Part shown: positions 11,159 through 22,185 of the stretch, piece after piece | How positions within the stretch are numbered: position 1 is the stretch's first letter | Layout: each line of letters opens with the position of its first letter | NCBI RefSeq assembly: GCF_031143425.1 | Contig: NC_090447.1 | Location: 136,605,106 to 136,669,105, forward strand | Reading direction: 5' to 3' | DNA: 64,000 nucleotides | Origin: Pleurodeles waltl | Taxonomy: Eukaryota; Chordata; Amphibia; Caudata; Salamandridae | Translations under genes and position numbers: made by a program | The notes under the pieces: generated by a model | Told to the model about the DNA's origin: nothing | Database searches by the model: none | Seen by the model: only the letters and a program-made list of their open reading frames with translations

Positions 11159-14100
11159 TTGATCAACTTCCAAAGATGCTGCAAGCATACAATTTCCCTC
11201 CTCATCTGAACTTTCACTCTCCCATACATCGTTTATTCCAGTCTCACTGTGCAACGGGAATTGGTGTACTGTGTCATTTTGGTTCATTCCTTGACCCGTG
11301 ACCTGTTGAGGAAGCATTACCTGTTGCTGATTCATTGGTGCTAAGGGTATTTGCATTTGCTGATTAGGTACCATAGGAAACTGCTGTTGCATTGGCTGCA
11401 ACTGCGCCATTTGTGCACGGGGCATTTGCACCTGCTGCGGTTGTATGGGTTGTAAACCCTGCATCTGATTTACATTATTCTGAAAATTTGGATTTGGACC
11501 TCTCAATTTCGGTCCTCTCATGTTCTGAAATGCATTGACATCATTGTTTTGCTGACCTACACCTTCCTGCACCATTATTGAGCACTCCTGTTTCCAATGC
11601 CCGATGATTCCGCACGTGTGACATGGCATCACCTTCTTCATTGCCTGTATACCATTTGGAATCATAACAGTATTTAAGTCACGACCATTATTCACAAAAC
11701 CTCCTCAGCGTCTGCCTCTCATCTGCGGCTGAAACATAGCATTTCCCTGCTGTTGCTGCTGCGGCATCTGTTGTTTAAAACCTTGCAAACCTTGCAAACC
11801 TGTCTGAGCTGCTCTAAGCTGCATCACCATCACCTTTTCTTTCAACCTTTTCTGTTTTGTCTCAATCTCGTCACTGCAGTATTTTGCATAGTTCAACACT
11901 TCATCGATCAATTTTGACTGCCAACAAATCAAAAGCATTTTAATCATCTGGCTGATCTCAGGTCTCAACCCTTCCACAAATCTGAACACAAAATGGAGCA
12001 TGTCCTTTGCCTCAATCGTTTCCGTACCACTGTAATTTTTAAACGCTTTCAACAATCTCTCATAGTACGCATGTATCGACTCTTTAACCTCTTGTGCTGT
12101 TCTGTCAATCCTCTGCCAATCTACATTTTTCGACGCAACCTTGGTTTTTCAAGTGTTCAATCACCTTATGGTATAAACTCATTACCGTAGGCGATGGTGC
12201 ACCTGTGTCCCCATCTCTTTCTGGTTCACTTGTCGGCCAACCTACAGCCCTTTTACAATCTTCCCATAAATCTGCCAGAACCACAATTTCAAATAAGGTA
12301 TACAGGTCTTCCCAGAGACATTTTGCGAGTTTCACAAATCTATCTGTTTGTTGGTACCATTCGATCGGTTTCTCTCTTAATTTAGGGAAATCATCTGTAA
12401 AGGATTGAATAGCGCACCTGTGCCATGGTACATGTACAAGTTTTCCCCCTGCTGTTTCTTTCATTGGCAACATGGTTATCAGGTCGTCATTCTATTGTGC
12501 CTTTTCATTCCGATGTGGGGTACTTTCTTTCTTTTTGTCCTTTTTCTTAACCCATCTACTTTCGGATTTTGCTGGACATCTCAAGACCTGCGCGCTCTGC
12601 AGTAACTCCTTAAGGTGCGTTTTCATCCCTGCCGATCTCATGTGTTCAAAATCTTTTGTCTCAAAGTCTAGAATGTAACTTCTGCTCAGATGTTTGGTCT
12701 TACCTATATCGATCTCGTTTCTGTCTGCAATTTCTTGTAACTTCTTATGTATGCTGCTCACTTCTCTTGTAATCCTAGGGCACATGTATCTCAGCTCTTC
12801 TTCTCTGTATGATTCTAACCTGTTCAGACCCATCGTTCCCTCTACTAGTTCATCTGCTTCCATGCCCAATCTTATTTTATTCAGGTATTCTTCTCCCTTC
12901 CCGCTGGATTTACTCTTTGGGGAGTTCAGACTGTTGAACCATTGTGTTATCTGTTGTGCATTCAGTCCCATCAACGTGGCACTTACATCAACTGCCACTG
13001 ATGGTTGCTGCAACGTTTCAGTCTTTGGTACTAATAGTGGTGGATTTCACCTTACCACAGTCGACGGAGCACAAATTGGAATTGGACTAAATCCCGACAA
13101 GGACCCAGATCCATTTGGCAGTGTTGCTATTGGAGTCGTTTCTGGAGTGTTTTCTATGCATCTTCTCCCTGTCTCACTTTGTGTCATTACACCCTGATCG
13201 CAAATGTTTGGGTTTGCCTGTATATACAATGGTACTGGCGGTCCCACAGTGATAGACAGAGATATTGCATCTGGATTCTGTCTGTTCCCCGAATTCTGTG
13301 GCATGTTAATCCCCACATTATGGTTCATCATTGCTGGCATACCTAACTGGCCCTCTGTTACTCGAGTGTACCTCAGCACTTCTTGTACCTGCTTTTGAGG
13401 CATCAAAAATTGTGTTGATTCGGCTTGAATCAATGTCGGTCTTTGATAACTCTGTCCTCCCTGGGCCACTAAATCAGAAGTCATTCCCAAGTTATGCTCA
13501 TCACAGCAGTGCCTTTGAACCTGCGGCTGATAATTATCGACAGGTTTCAATTTAGGCACGTCAGGATATATTCTCTGAATTTGTGGTATTTGCGATGAAA
13601 AAGGCATATCGGACCCGCTCTGTCTTTGTGATATTCTCAAATTCGGTGTTACATTATCCTGTGTTGGTTCTGGAGGGGCAGTACTAATGCTTGAGCCTTT
13701 TTCGCTTTACACATATGGTGGCGGGCGATCATTCAGCAATTGTATAATGAACTCCTCATCGTTTGACTCCTCTGACCTTTTTGAATTTCTGTTATTTTCT
13801 CTATCTCTGGACTGACTCCTATTTGTTTTATAGGTAGCTTTCCTTCCTTCCGTTTCTGCTTCATCAGTAATTGCTGGAAACAATTTAATTCCCTGCAGTA
13901 CGTCTGATCTCCATACTTTTTGTGTGCTATCCCATCTAGCATCCGCTATTGTCTTTTCTACTTTTCTTATTCTTGCCTCAAATTTCTTTTGTTGTTGGTT
14001 TCTAGCTATTAGCTCCCAAATTGCTAGTGCCTCAAACTGTGCTGGTCTTGGAGGTACTTTCATGTTGTATAGTGCGAATCTTAGATTCTCCAAAACTCTT

Positions 14101-14309
14101 AGATTAAACGACCCATGTACAGGGAACGCTACACTTCCATGCTTCTCTGTTAATTTGCACCATTGCTTTAACCAAAGACATGGTGCGACACCCTTTTCTT
14201 CAATCACGATGTAAGCTGGTGTACCCTCAGACGGTGTTTCTTCTCCTGCATTTGCTTTAATATATACATCTCCCCTCAAGGCACTCTTAAACGCTTTGAA
14301 AAATGTCAT
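11159..14309 (-). pseudogene. gag: gag remnant (matrix, capsid, nucleocapsid)
   Basis: Starts at ATG 14309 (MTFFKAFKS) and runs about 3.15 kb. The N-terminal, matrix-like part ends in a PPPY late-domain motif just before TAA 13707-13709. A Pro/Gln-rich linker follows to TGA 13047-13049. Capsid sequence around VPWHRCAIQSF follows, with TAG 12492-12494, and a frameshift lies between about 12055 and 12105. A helical segment with NYAKYC is followed by a Gln-rich stretch, TGA 11705-11707 and a single CX2CX4HX4C zinc knuckle (CHTCGIIGHWKQEC). Residue 2 is Thr, so the usual N-myristoylation signal is absent. Four stops and one frameshift inactivate it. Confidence 0.88.
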
Positions 14310-15312
14310 TGTTTTGTCTTTTATTTTTTTTCTTTCTAAAATATGTAATCAATAAGTGACTTTAATTCCCGGAATACTCTTCGCTTGCCTTTCCCCACCA
14401 ATTGCGCTTCACTGACTGCGTCCAATCCGTGCGCGACCCTTCTCACCAACCAACCTATCCCAGCGCGGCTCCTAGTGACGTCACACTCACACACTGCGGC
14501 TGCCAAAGTCCCGCGGCTTGTCCTCTTTCATTCAGCTTCACTCAAAACTAATTTCTGCAATATATCGCGAGCACTTACCAAAAAGAAGAAAACAAATCTG
14601 TCGGTTTACTACAGGAAGGGTAATACAATCGCTTCAGAAACCTTAGGGATTTTTCACTAGCCTCGGCAGTTATTCCATCTTTCTCGGTCTCCCACTTTCG
14701 CAAGTAAAATTTGACCCGCAAACTTTACTCTCAACTGATCAATGAACTATTCTAGCACGCCTTAGAATTCATCAAATCTCAAAGTCGAAAATTTTCTTTC
14801 ATGCCTCAATATTCACACCGACTTGTTGACCACGCCCGATCAACCTACTAAACCTGAACAGATTACAACATCAATCAAGTGTCTCATACACTTTTCAACA
14901 TACTCCGGAGTCTCTTGACCTCGCAGGGCCTGTCTCAATATCAACAACCACGTGGGCAATTTTTCCTGCACAAAGCGCTACACACATGTGAAGTTCGACG
15001 ACTTCCCTACTTTCACACTTTGGAGTCACACTCCTCTAAAACTTCAACTGGAGTTCGTAACCCCCCCCTAAAATCCTCACAAACTTCTCAATTCATCTGC
15101 GGCAATAAGCTGTGCAAGCGCAAAACCCTAACTTCTCTCATACCGTCACTAGAAACGCCTAAAACATTCTCACACCTCCAGGTCCTCCATTCGCAAGCTC
15201 CGAGATCCCGGGAAAGTCATTGGGGACTTAGGGCATCATCATCTCTCCAACTTGTTTTATCAAAAAAATTCTGACTTAATTCCGTCTATTGCTCGGATGG
15301 GGTCCCAAAGGG
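14310..15312 (-). other. Retroviral 5' leader
   Basis: About 1 kb between the primer site and the gag ATG, where packaging signals and the major splice donor of such elements lie. Short open frames exist on both strands but none has recognisable content. The length is large for a retroviral leader. Confidence 0.5.
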
Positions 15313-15336
15313 CGAAACCATCAATCTCTGCTACCA
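15313..15336 (-). other. Primer binding site, initiator-Met tRNA type with bulge
   Basis: Five bases inside the 5' LTR end (minus sense) lies TGGTAGCAGAG, complementary to the 3' end of vertebrate initiator-Met tRNA. After three extra bases (ATT) comes GATGGTTTCG, the next ten complementary bases. In total 21 tRNA positions match with one 3-nt bulge. Retroviruses more often use Pro, Lys, His, Trp or similar tRNAs. The tRNA sequence is from memory, so the match should be checked. Confidence 0.7.
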
Positions 15337-15580
15337 TCTACTGATAACGCATCCAGTCCTTATAAATTACCTGTACCTGGACACGTTGGAGGTCGGTGAA
15401 CCTTTTAGTCGAGTTGGACTCTCCTCATCCTACAATAGTCGGATCACTTAAATCAATAATCAATAACTATTGTAATCAATACCCAATACTCAGTTAATAG
15501 ATTGAAATAACACACTAGGAATCAATAACATTTGGTATTTCGACGCACCAGGACCTTTCAGTCATGAATAACCACACCAG

Positions 15581-15605
15581 TTTATTAAAAGTTAATGAGT
15601 TTATT
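15581..15605 (-). terminator. LTR polyadenylation signals
   Basis: Two AATAAA hexamers on the minus strand (15600-15605 and 15581-15586) lie about 30-55 bases downstream of the TATA motif. This is where the R region would sit. The same pair occurs in the 3' LTR at 3627-3632 and 3608-3613, where it would end the transcript. Confidence 0.5.
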
Positions 15606-15608
15606 TCG

Positions 15609-15794
15609 CTATATTAACAAAGCTAGCACAATGTATATAAGTCTCAAAACCAAATGATATATGTATACAAACATTACTAGCTGTCCATAGCGGCGGAAGA
15701 AACGCAATCTATGCAAAATCTGTATTATAATGCACTCGGTTATAGCAATGCAAATTACTAATATAAGTAACTGAATTTGACTAATTTCATACAT
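15609..15794 (-). other. Small hydrophobic ORF (61 codons) in the 5' LTR
   Basis: The partner of the frame at 3636-3821, same length and same ATG. It differs at three residues (Ser to Thr, Arg to His, Ile to Val). Hydrophobic with a basic centre; no family recognised. Confidence 0.2.
15633..15640 (-). promoter_or_regulatory. LTR TATA box candidate
   Basis: TTATATAC on the minus strand in a U3-like position. The start site would fall around 15605-15610, with polyadenylation signals just downstream. Conserved in the other LTR at 3660-3667. Confidence 0.45.
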
Positions 15795-16235
15795 CAGTCA
15801 GCATAACAAGATTTTAATTTAGCATCGTGCATCAGATGAAAACCCTCGACTAACCTCTAATTAACATTGGCATGTGGGGTTTCATGCAAAACGAATTTAG
15901 TCAACACAAATTTGGAAAACTTCTAGCTTGGGCCCTATCAAAATAGCAGTTGGTACCTAAAAGGAAAAACACAATGCATAATACAATTATCCTTTCATAA
16001 TTACCAATTACAATCAGCATTCAAGAAAGTCTTCGTCCTCCAGGTACCGGTTCGATCAGCATGGGGCAGATTTCAAAGAGGGACAAAATTAAGGGCAAAC
16101 TTCCTTGCAGCAGCAAGGAAGATGGGGCAAAGTTACTGCATGGGCAAGACGGGGCAAATTAATGTTAAAGTCTCTAGAGTGAGAATTTTTAAAGTCTTTT
16201 TCTCTGGAATGGAGAAAAGGGCATCAAGATGTCGT

Positions 16236-16246
16236 CCAAGATGGCG
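16236..16246. promoter_or_regulatory. YY1-like motif in the 5' LTR
   Basis: CCAAGATGGCG, identical to the motif at 4262-4272, about 600 bp upstream of the TATA motif in the sense of transcription. Confidence 0.35.
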
Positions 16247-16924
16247 TCTAGCATTTGGCTTCGAAGACGGCATCAAGGAAAATGGCTGACTTCTCTTTGT
16301 CCGGTGGGTTTAAATAAGAAACATTCCAAATTCAGCAGGGTCTTAGATTGGAGGGTTAATAGGGTGGCTTCAATTTGACCAATGAATAATGTCTTTCTCC
16401 TAGTACTCATTTATGCATACATTGTCCTTGGAGCCTTGGAACGCAAGTTGCAACAAGGTTTGCCAATTATTTCGGTATCAGTACTTCTTATTGTCCGCGC
16501 CTGCAGAGACTGACCTTGTATCAAAGGGGATGAAACCGGCCTAGCACGAAACCTTGGAGATAAGTGTATTAGTCATCTCTACTGGAAAAATACAACCTTA
16601 GAGTAAAATATACTTTTTATTAGTTCAAGGAAAAGCCATGCAGTTAGAATTTGAGACCAGGCAACTAGGCCAAAGCCTCTACTAAATTTAAGCTAAGCAT
16701 CAAACAGTTTCAACAAGAAATTATGGCACACATTTGCAATTATGACGGATTACTACATTTTCAATTCTTCATGATTAATAAAGCCCGTTTATAATAATGG
16801 CGAACTACCCCGAGGGCACAATCTCCCTCGTACATTATTTTCTTTGCTAAAATCACACTACATTATACAATTTTGGTTACATGATATGTGAATATATGTT
16901 GATCCTTCTTTTTCTGCGTCATCA

Positions 16925-16928
16925 GGTA
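16925..16928. repeat. Target site duplication GGTA, right copy
   Basis: Directly follows the ATCA end of the right LTR and pairs with 3366-3369. Confidence 0.8.
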
Positions 16929-17909
16929 CATCTGTGCTTCACCCTTGGAACGCCTTCCTGGGGCAGATTAACGCAAGGCAGTGACTTGCGCTGTCTTATA
17001 TTACTTCTGACTTATCAAGTCACTCAGGGCCACTCAATGTGGCCTTGTGTGGATTGGGCAATTTCATAGGTTTCGTTTCCGTTTGGCAGAGAACAAGTGC
17101 ACAGGGCCACAGGGGGGACCCTGCCCAGTACCCTTGAAATGTACACTGTCTGCTGTGCAGACAGTGCACATTTCAAGGGTGCTGGTGCACATTTGAAGAG
17201 TGCTCAATTTTGAGCCGGGAACAATGCTACCACAACATTCCCACAGGGCTGACAGGCGAGAACCAAGAGGGACTGGTGGGGAGATCGCCAGCACCTCGTC
17301 AGAGGTTTGTCATTCGGATGTTTCTTACCGCCAAATTCGGAATGACCCCCTTAGTCTGCCATCTTCTGTAATAAAAAGTGCCTGCAATATGCTGGTGTTT
17401 GAGATTATGAATGGGTCAGGTACTGGTATATGAATGCACATTTTTATAAAATCCTCTTGTAACATAGCATTTCTCTGTTTCCGCTTGCCTTTATGGATTA
17501 AAGTAGACAGCTGCAAAATACTTGTTGAGTCCTTCCTAATTTGTATATTGAAAATGCAATAAAATACCAGCTATAGTTGTTTTTCTTATTGTTTTTTACC
17601 AACCTTGTCATTAGAATTCTGGTCATCCTGGTAAAATATTGGCCATCTGGCAACGGAGCAATATAAAGCAACACTGGGACAATGGGGAAACAAACTGAAA
17701 GCGCTTACTGAATCTGTCTGCAAGATTCTGACAGAGTTTAATAGTACAGCTCCTGCCCTAAAACAGTTGGTACCTAGCAGCACAGGAAGACCAGGACAAA
17801 CTACATCCATGGCTTCTTTAAAAAAAAAATCCCAGCCCAGTGAAGCACCAAAACTCGGAGGCTGCAGCCAAGCAAAGGTGTTCTTGGTGTAGTCTGTGGC
17901 TGGAAGCCC
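16929..17909. other. Retrovirus right flank, no gene
   Basis: About 1 kb continuing the target DNA of the retrovirus. The short frames show no recognisable protein. The one structured piece is the hairpin at 17130-17180. The rest looks like ordinary intergenic or old repeat sequence. Confidence 0.5.
17130..17180. repeat. 24-bp inverted repeat (hairpin)
   Basis: Arms 17130-17153 and 17157-17180 pair at 23 of 24 positions around a 3-base loop. A partial third copy of the arm (GTGCACATTTGAAG) follows at about 17185-17200. The loop is too tight for a usual microRNA precursor. It may be a remnant of a palindromic element. Confidence 0.7.
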
Positions 17910-20547
17910 TTAACCCCTTCGCTGCCAGGCCTTTTCCCCCTCAGGTGCCAGGCATTTTTTGGGCTATTTGAGGCAGTTCGCCCTTAGGCCTTCATAACTG
18001 TTTGTCCACATAAGTTACCCACACCAAATTTGCTTCCTTTTTTTCCAACATCCTAGGGATTCTAGTAGTACAGAGAATTTGTGGGTTCTCCTGGAGGACA
18101 CCAAGAAATTAGCCAAAATACAGCCAAAATGTCATTTTTTATAAAACGTGGGAAAAAGGGCTGCAGGAGAAAGCTTGTTTTATTTTTCCCTGAACATGAC
18201 ATCCACAAAAAGTTTGTGGTGCTAAAATCACCATCTTTCCAGCTTTCAGGAACAGGCAGACTTGAATCAGAAAAACACATTTTTCAACACAATTTTAGCA
18301 TTTTACTAGGATATACCCCATTTTTACTTTTTTTTGCGCTTTCAGCCTCCTTCCAGTTAGTGCCAGAAATGGGTGTGAATCCAATGCTGGATCCTGGACA
18401 GCTAAACATTTCTGAAAAGTAGACAAATTCTGAATACAGCAAGGGGTAATTTGTGTGGATCCTTCAAGGTTTTCCTACAGAGAGTAACAGCTGAAATAAA
18501 AACAATATTGAAATTGAGGTAAAAAAGAGCCATTTCTGTCCACGTTTTCTTCAATAACTTTTTGCAGCTATGACAGATTTTTTAAAGCAATATACCATTA
18601 CCTCTGCTGGACACTTCTGGTTGCGAGGATATACAGGGCTTGTAGATTCATCAAGAACCCTACGTACCCAGTGCCAATAAAGGATCTGCACCTTGCAATG
18701 GGTTTTCATTGTATACAGGGCATACAGTAATTTATTTGGTAAAATATAAAGAGTGAAAAATAGGTATCAAGGAAACCTTTGTATTTCCAAAATGTGCACA
18801 AGATAAGGTGTTGAGAAGCAGTGGTTATTTGCACATCTCTGAATTCCGGGGTTCCCATACTAGAATGTGAATTAGAGGGCATTTCTCAAATAGACGTCTT
18901 TTTTACTCTCTGTCTTACTTTTGGAAGGAAAATATGTAGAGAAAGACAAGGGGCAATAGCACTTGTTCTGCTATTTAGTCTCCCAATAGAAATGGTACCT
19001 CACTTGTGTGGGTAGGCCTAGTGCCCATGACAGGAAATGCAGCATGGACACATCACATTTTTACATTGAAATCTGGTGTGTTTTTTTTAAAGTGTCTAGG
19101 TGTGGATTTTGGTCTCTAGCTCAGCCGGCGCCTAGAGAAACCTACAAAACCTGTGCATTTTTTAAAACTAGACACCAAGGGGAATCCAGGATGCAGTGAC
19201 TTGTGGGGCTTTCAGCAGGTTCTTTTGCCCAGAATCCTTTGCAAACCTACAAATTTGGCAAAAAACAACACTTTTTCCTCAGTGATAGAAAGTTCTGGAA
19301 TCTGAGAGGAGCCACAAATTTCCTTCCACTCAGCATTCCCCCACGTCTCCCAATAAAAATGATATCTCACTTGTGTGGGCAGGCCTAGTGCTCGAGACAG
19401 GAAATGCCCCAAAACGCAACAAGGACACATCACATTTTTACATTGACAACTGCGGTGTTTTTGGGAAAGTGCCTAGCTGTGGATTTTTGTATCTAGCTCA
19501 GCCGGCACCTAGGAAAAACTACAAAACATGTGCATTTTTGAAAACTAGACACCCAGGGAAACCCAGGATGTGGTAATATGCGATGCTCTCACCAGGATCT
19601 GTTACCCAGAATCCTTTGCAAACCTCAAAAGTTGGCAAAAAATACCTTTTTCTCACATTTTGGTGATAGAAAGTTCTGGATTCTGAGAGGAGCCACACAC
19701 TTCCTTCCACCCAGCATTTCCCTAAGTCTCCCGATAAAAATGGAACTTCACTTGTGTGGGTAGTCCTAGTGCCCGATCAGGAAAGGCCTTAAAACACAAC
19801 TTGGACACATCACATTTTCACAAAAGAATACTGACCTGTTTTTTGCAAAGTGCCTAGTTGTGGAGTTTGGCGTCTAGCTCATCTGGCACCTAGGAAAACC
19901 TAGCAAACCTCAGACATTTCTGAAAACTAGACACATAGGGGAACCCAGGATGGGGTAACTTGTGGTGCTCTCACCAGGTTCCGTTACCCAAAATCCTTAG
20001 CAAATCTCAAAATTTGTCAAAAAAACACTTTTTGCTCACATTTCGCTGCTGCAAAGTTCTGGAATCTGTGGGAACCCACAAACTTCCTTCTGCCCAGCGG
20101 CCTCCCTGGTGTCTAGTTGTTTCTCCCCCCCCTTGGGGACAGATTGGTCTGAAAAAAATAGGCCAATCTGACCCCCAACGGGGGCAGAAATGGCCTAAAA
20201 CAATTCCCCCCCCCCCGGAGCGACCCTTGCCCCACGTGTAAACAATAAAACCAAACCCCAAAAAAATGATCCCAGGTGTCTAGAGGATTCTGCCTCCACT
20301 CCCCACGGGGCAGATGAGCCTAATTTCAATGGGCTGATCTGCCCCTAGGGGGCAGAAAAGGCCTTAAAAAAATGTCCCACTGGGGAGCTGTGAGATTCCC
20401 CTTCCACCCCTGCCCACTGCAGGGGCGTGAGAGGCCCTCGGGGGAGCGCTAGCACTTCACCCGAGGGCTGGGTCCAGGACTAGGTGGTTACGTCTGAGCG
20501 CCATGGCGAGGACGTAATCACCTCGTCTTCGGCACCGGAGGGGTTAA
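17910..20547. mobile_element. piggyBac-type non-autonomous element
   Basis: TTAA at 17910-17913 and 20544-20547 flanks inverted termini, CCCCTTCGCTGCC on the left and CCCCTCCGGTGCC on the right (minus strand). TTAA targets and termini beginning with C runs are the hallmark of piggyBac elements. The 2.63-kb body has no transposase-like frame. Its centre is built of ~370-bp tandem units, and the right part has short GC-rich inverted blocks such as GGGGCAGA. A larger non-autonomous element is the best reading. Confidence 0.72.
18990..20110. repeat. ~370-bp tandem units inside the piggyBac-type element
   Basis: The phrase CACTTGTGTGGG recurs at 19001, 19368 and 19749, so the periods are 367 and 381 bp. 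Each unit also carries AGAAAGTTCTGGAATCTG-like and AACTAGACAC-like phrases in the same order. The last unit breaks off near 20110 and a diverged partial unit precedes 18990. Open frames crossing the units are not conserved, so the repeat looks structural. Confidence 0.8.
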
Positions 20548-21162
20548 ATAGGGAAACCTGAAATAGTTGCAAGTTTCAGCTGGGTGCAGTTCCAGTCAGG
20601 TGAAGCCATGCACTACTGCCTTTTCACATAGAGCAGATTTATTTCTATCATGAAACTGATGCTGCCTTTGAAAGCTAGGGCCTGGGGTTGCAAAAGCAGC
20701 ACTACGGGGCAAAAGGACAAGCTAGGGTTCCCAATCATGATCCCTGGCTACCTTTAAATGACATCCATATTTACTAAGCACAGTGAATATCAATATTCCA
20801 GGGCACGGCATTTAGTGAGGGGAGTAAATAATTCCTATTTTGAGTTTTGAAGAGTAAAATGAGGAATGACATATTGTTTTAGTGTTTGCTGCACATGCCC
20901 TTGAAATGTCAGCAGGTTTGACCTGTAAAAATCTGTCTGTGGAAACCAGAAGAGGTGCACTAATGATTCCACAGCTCAGGATCGCCACCCTCTGCAAACT
21001 CCTGCTTGCATAGCGATCTGAATTTATCTCCAAAGGTGGAAGCAAGGCTTTCTTGTTTTAGACAAAAAAAAATGAATCAGCCTCTTGCAAACATCAAAAG
21101 GTATTAGTGTTCTTCTACATACAGAATAATCCAGCATATTCTTTTCAGAGTATAACAAGAAA

Positions 21163-21183
21163 TATATATATATATATATATAT
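21163..21183. repeat. (TA)n microsatellite
   Basis: About ten TA units in an AT-rich background. Confidence 0.85.
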
Positions 21184-21625
21184 TATGGTGGTCACATATC
21201 ATTCACAATTGAAAGTTCCATCTAACACTAGTGCTAAAATTTGTTCTATTGTGACATATTAGAAATGTGGACTGAGACGGTGCCTTACTAATAATTCAGT
21301 GAACACTGCATCACTGAATCACAAATTAACTTACAATGTTGAGTAAATTTAGCCTTTTGAATAAGTTTCTTAGTTTTTGGTATTCACAAATTCCAAGTAT
21401 ATTCACAAATTCCAAGTGTAAATTACTTAAAACAGTGGTAAGACCAGCACTAAACATGACCAACCACTGCTATTGCAGCATCCTCCCATAGACAATAATG
21501 GTGGTAGGGAATTTACAAAAATAACATCCCATAAGAAATAATCTAAAATATATATATATTTTTTAAAGATATTTCAAATTAAAAATAAATGCAAATTATT
21601 GAAACAACACACATATATATATCTA

Positions 21626-21641
21626 GAGAGAGAGAGAGAAA
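21626..21641. repeat. (GA)n microsatellite
   Basis: A short GAGA run following a TATATAT stretch. Confidence 0.7.
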
Positions 21642-22185
21642 GATCTAAACTCTAAGTTGATTTTATTTAATTATATACGTCACTTTTAATATGTATTAAT
21701 ATACATTAAAACATTTTTTCTTTCAGTAGAAATTTAGATTTTTTATACAAATTTCAGAAATATAATTATAATTCAATTTGATATTGTTCCATTAATTAAA
21801 GTTATAATTCAAAATCAATTTAATATTGCTGTCAGACTTTGTATTTTGTTCTAGATTAAAAGTAATTATACAAAATGAAATCATTAATATTTAGGATACA
21901 AATATCTGTAATATTTATTTTTCAGGTAAAAAAACTCAAAATGTAAAGAATGTAACTCGAAAATAAATATAAAAAATAGTTGAATGTTAATATTAATGCA
22001 AAGTTATTTGATACATGTACTGTAAGTGTAGAATACATTTTAAAAAACCTGCAGTACTGTTAAGTTCATTTTGAATTAGATGTCAATTGAAATATATAAA
22101 ATTAAATTAAATATGTTTGAACTAAAAAATAAACTCCCACCAGTAAAACAAATAATTTTCATTTTGTCCAATGTTAATTATCAAA

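Larger units (their letters stand above)
3370..16924 (-). mobile_element. Full-length endogenous retrovirus, gamma-like, decayed
   Basis: A 13.6-kb provirus read on the minus strand: 5' LTR at 15342-16924, primer site, about 1 kb leader, gag, pro-pol, env, 3' LTR at 3370-4950. Both LTRs start TGAT and end ATCA, and the whole is flanked by GGTA. A gamma-like affinity is inferred from several traits. A single UAG separates gag from pro in one frame. There is one zinc knuckle and a PPPY late motif. The integrase C-terminal domain contains LEPRWKGPF and WIHASY, and the transmembrane subunit has a disulphide-type C-rich motif. Every gene carries stops or frameshifts, so this copy cannot make a full protein set. 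The LTRs differ at about ten places in their first ~260 bp, which points to an old insertion. Unusual points are the very long LTRs, the initiator-Met-like primer site and the long charged Pol tail. Confidence 0.93.
15342..16924 (-). repeat. 5' LTR of the endogenous retrovirus
   Basis: A 1583-bp LTR collinear with 3370-4950 and bounded by TG/CA with the 4-bp TSD at its right. Differences from the other LTR are scattered point changes and a few single-base indels. It carries the same TATA, AATAAA, YY1-like and short-ORF features. Confidence 0.92.
20548..22185. other. AT-rich stretch, no gene
   Basis: I see no coding or bounded repeat. It holds a TA microsatellite near 21163-21183 and a GA run near 21626-21641. 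A and T dominate from 21540 to 22190. Confidence 0.5.

Noticed and set aside
15313..15336. A tRNA gene fragment
   Set aside because: Only the 3' end of the tRNA is matched, and it sits exactly beside the LTR, so it is a primer site.
19008..19763. Three similar plus-strand frames of about 61-67 codons in the piggyBac-type element
   Set aside because: Their resemblance comes from the ~370-bp tandem units. Lengths and stops differ, and there is no sign of selection.
18990..20110. CRISPR-like spaced repeats
   Set aside because: Units are ~370 bp, imperfect and inside a eukaryotic transposon, and no short-repeat and spacer pattern exists.
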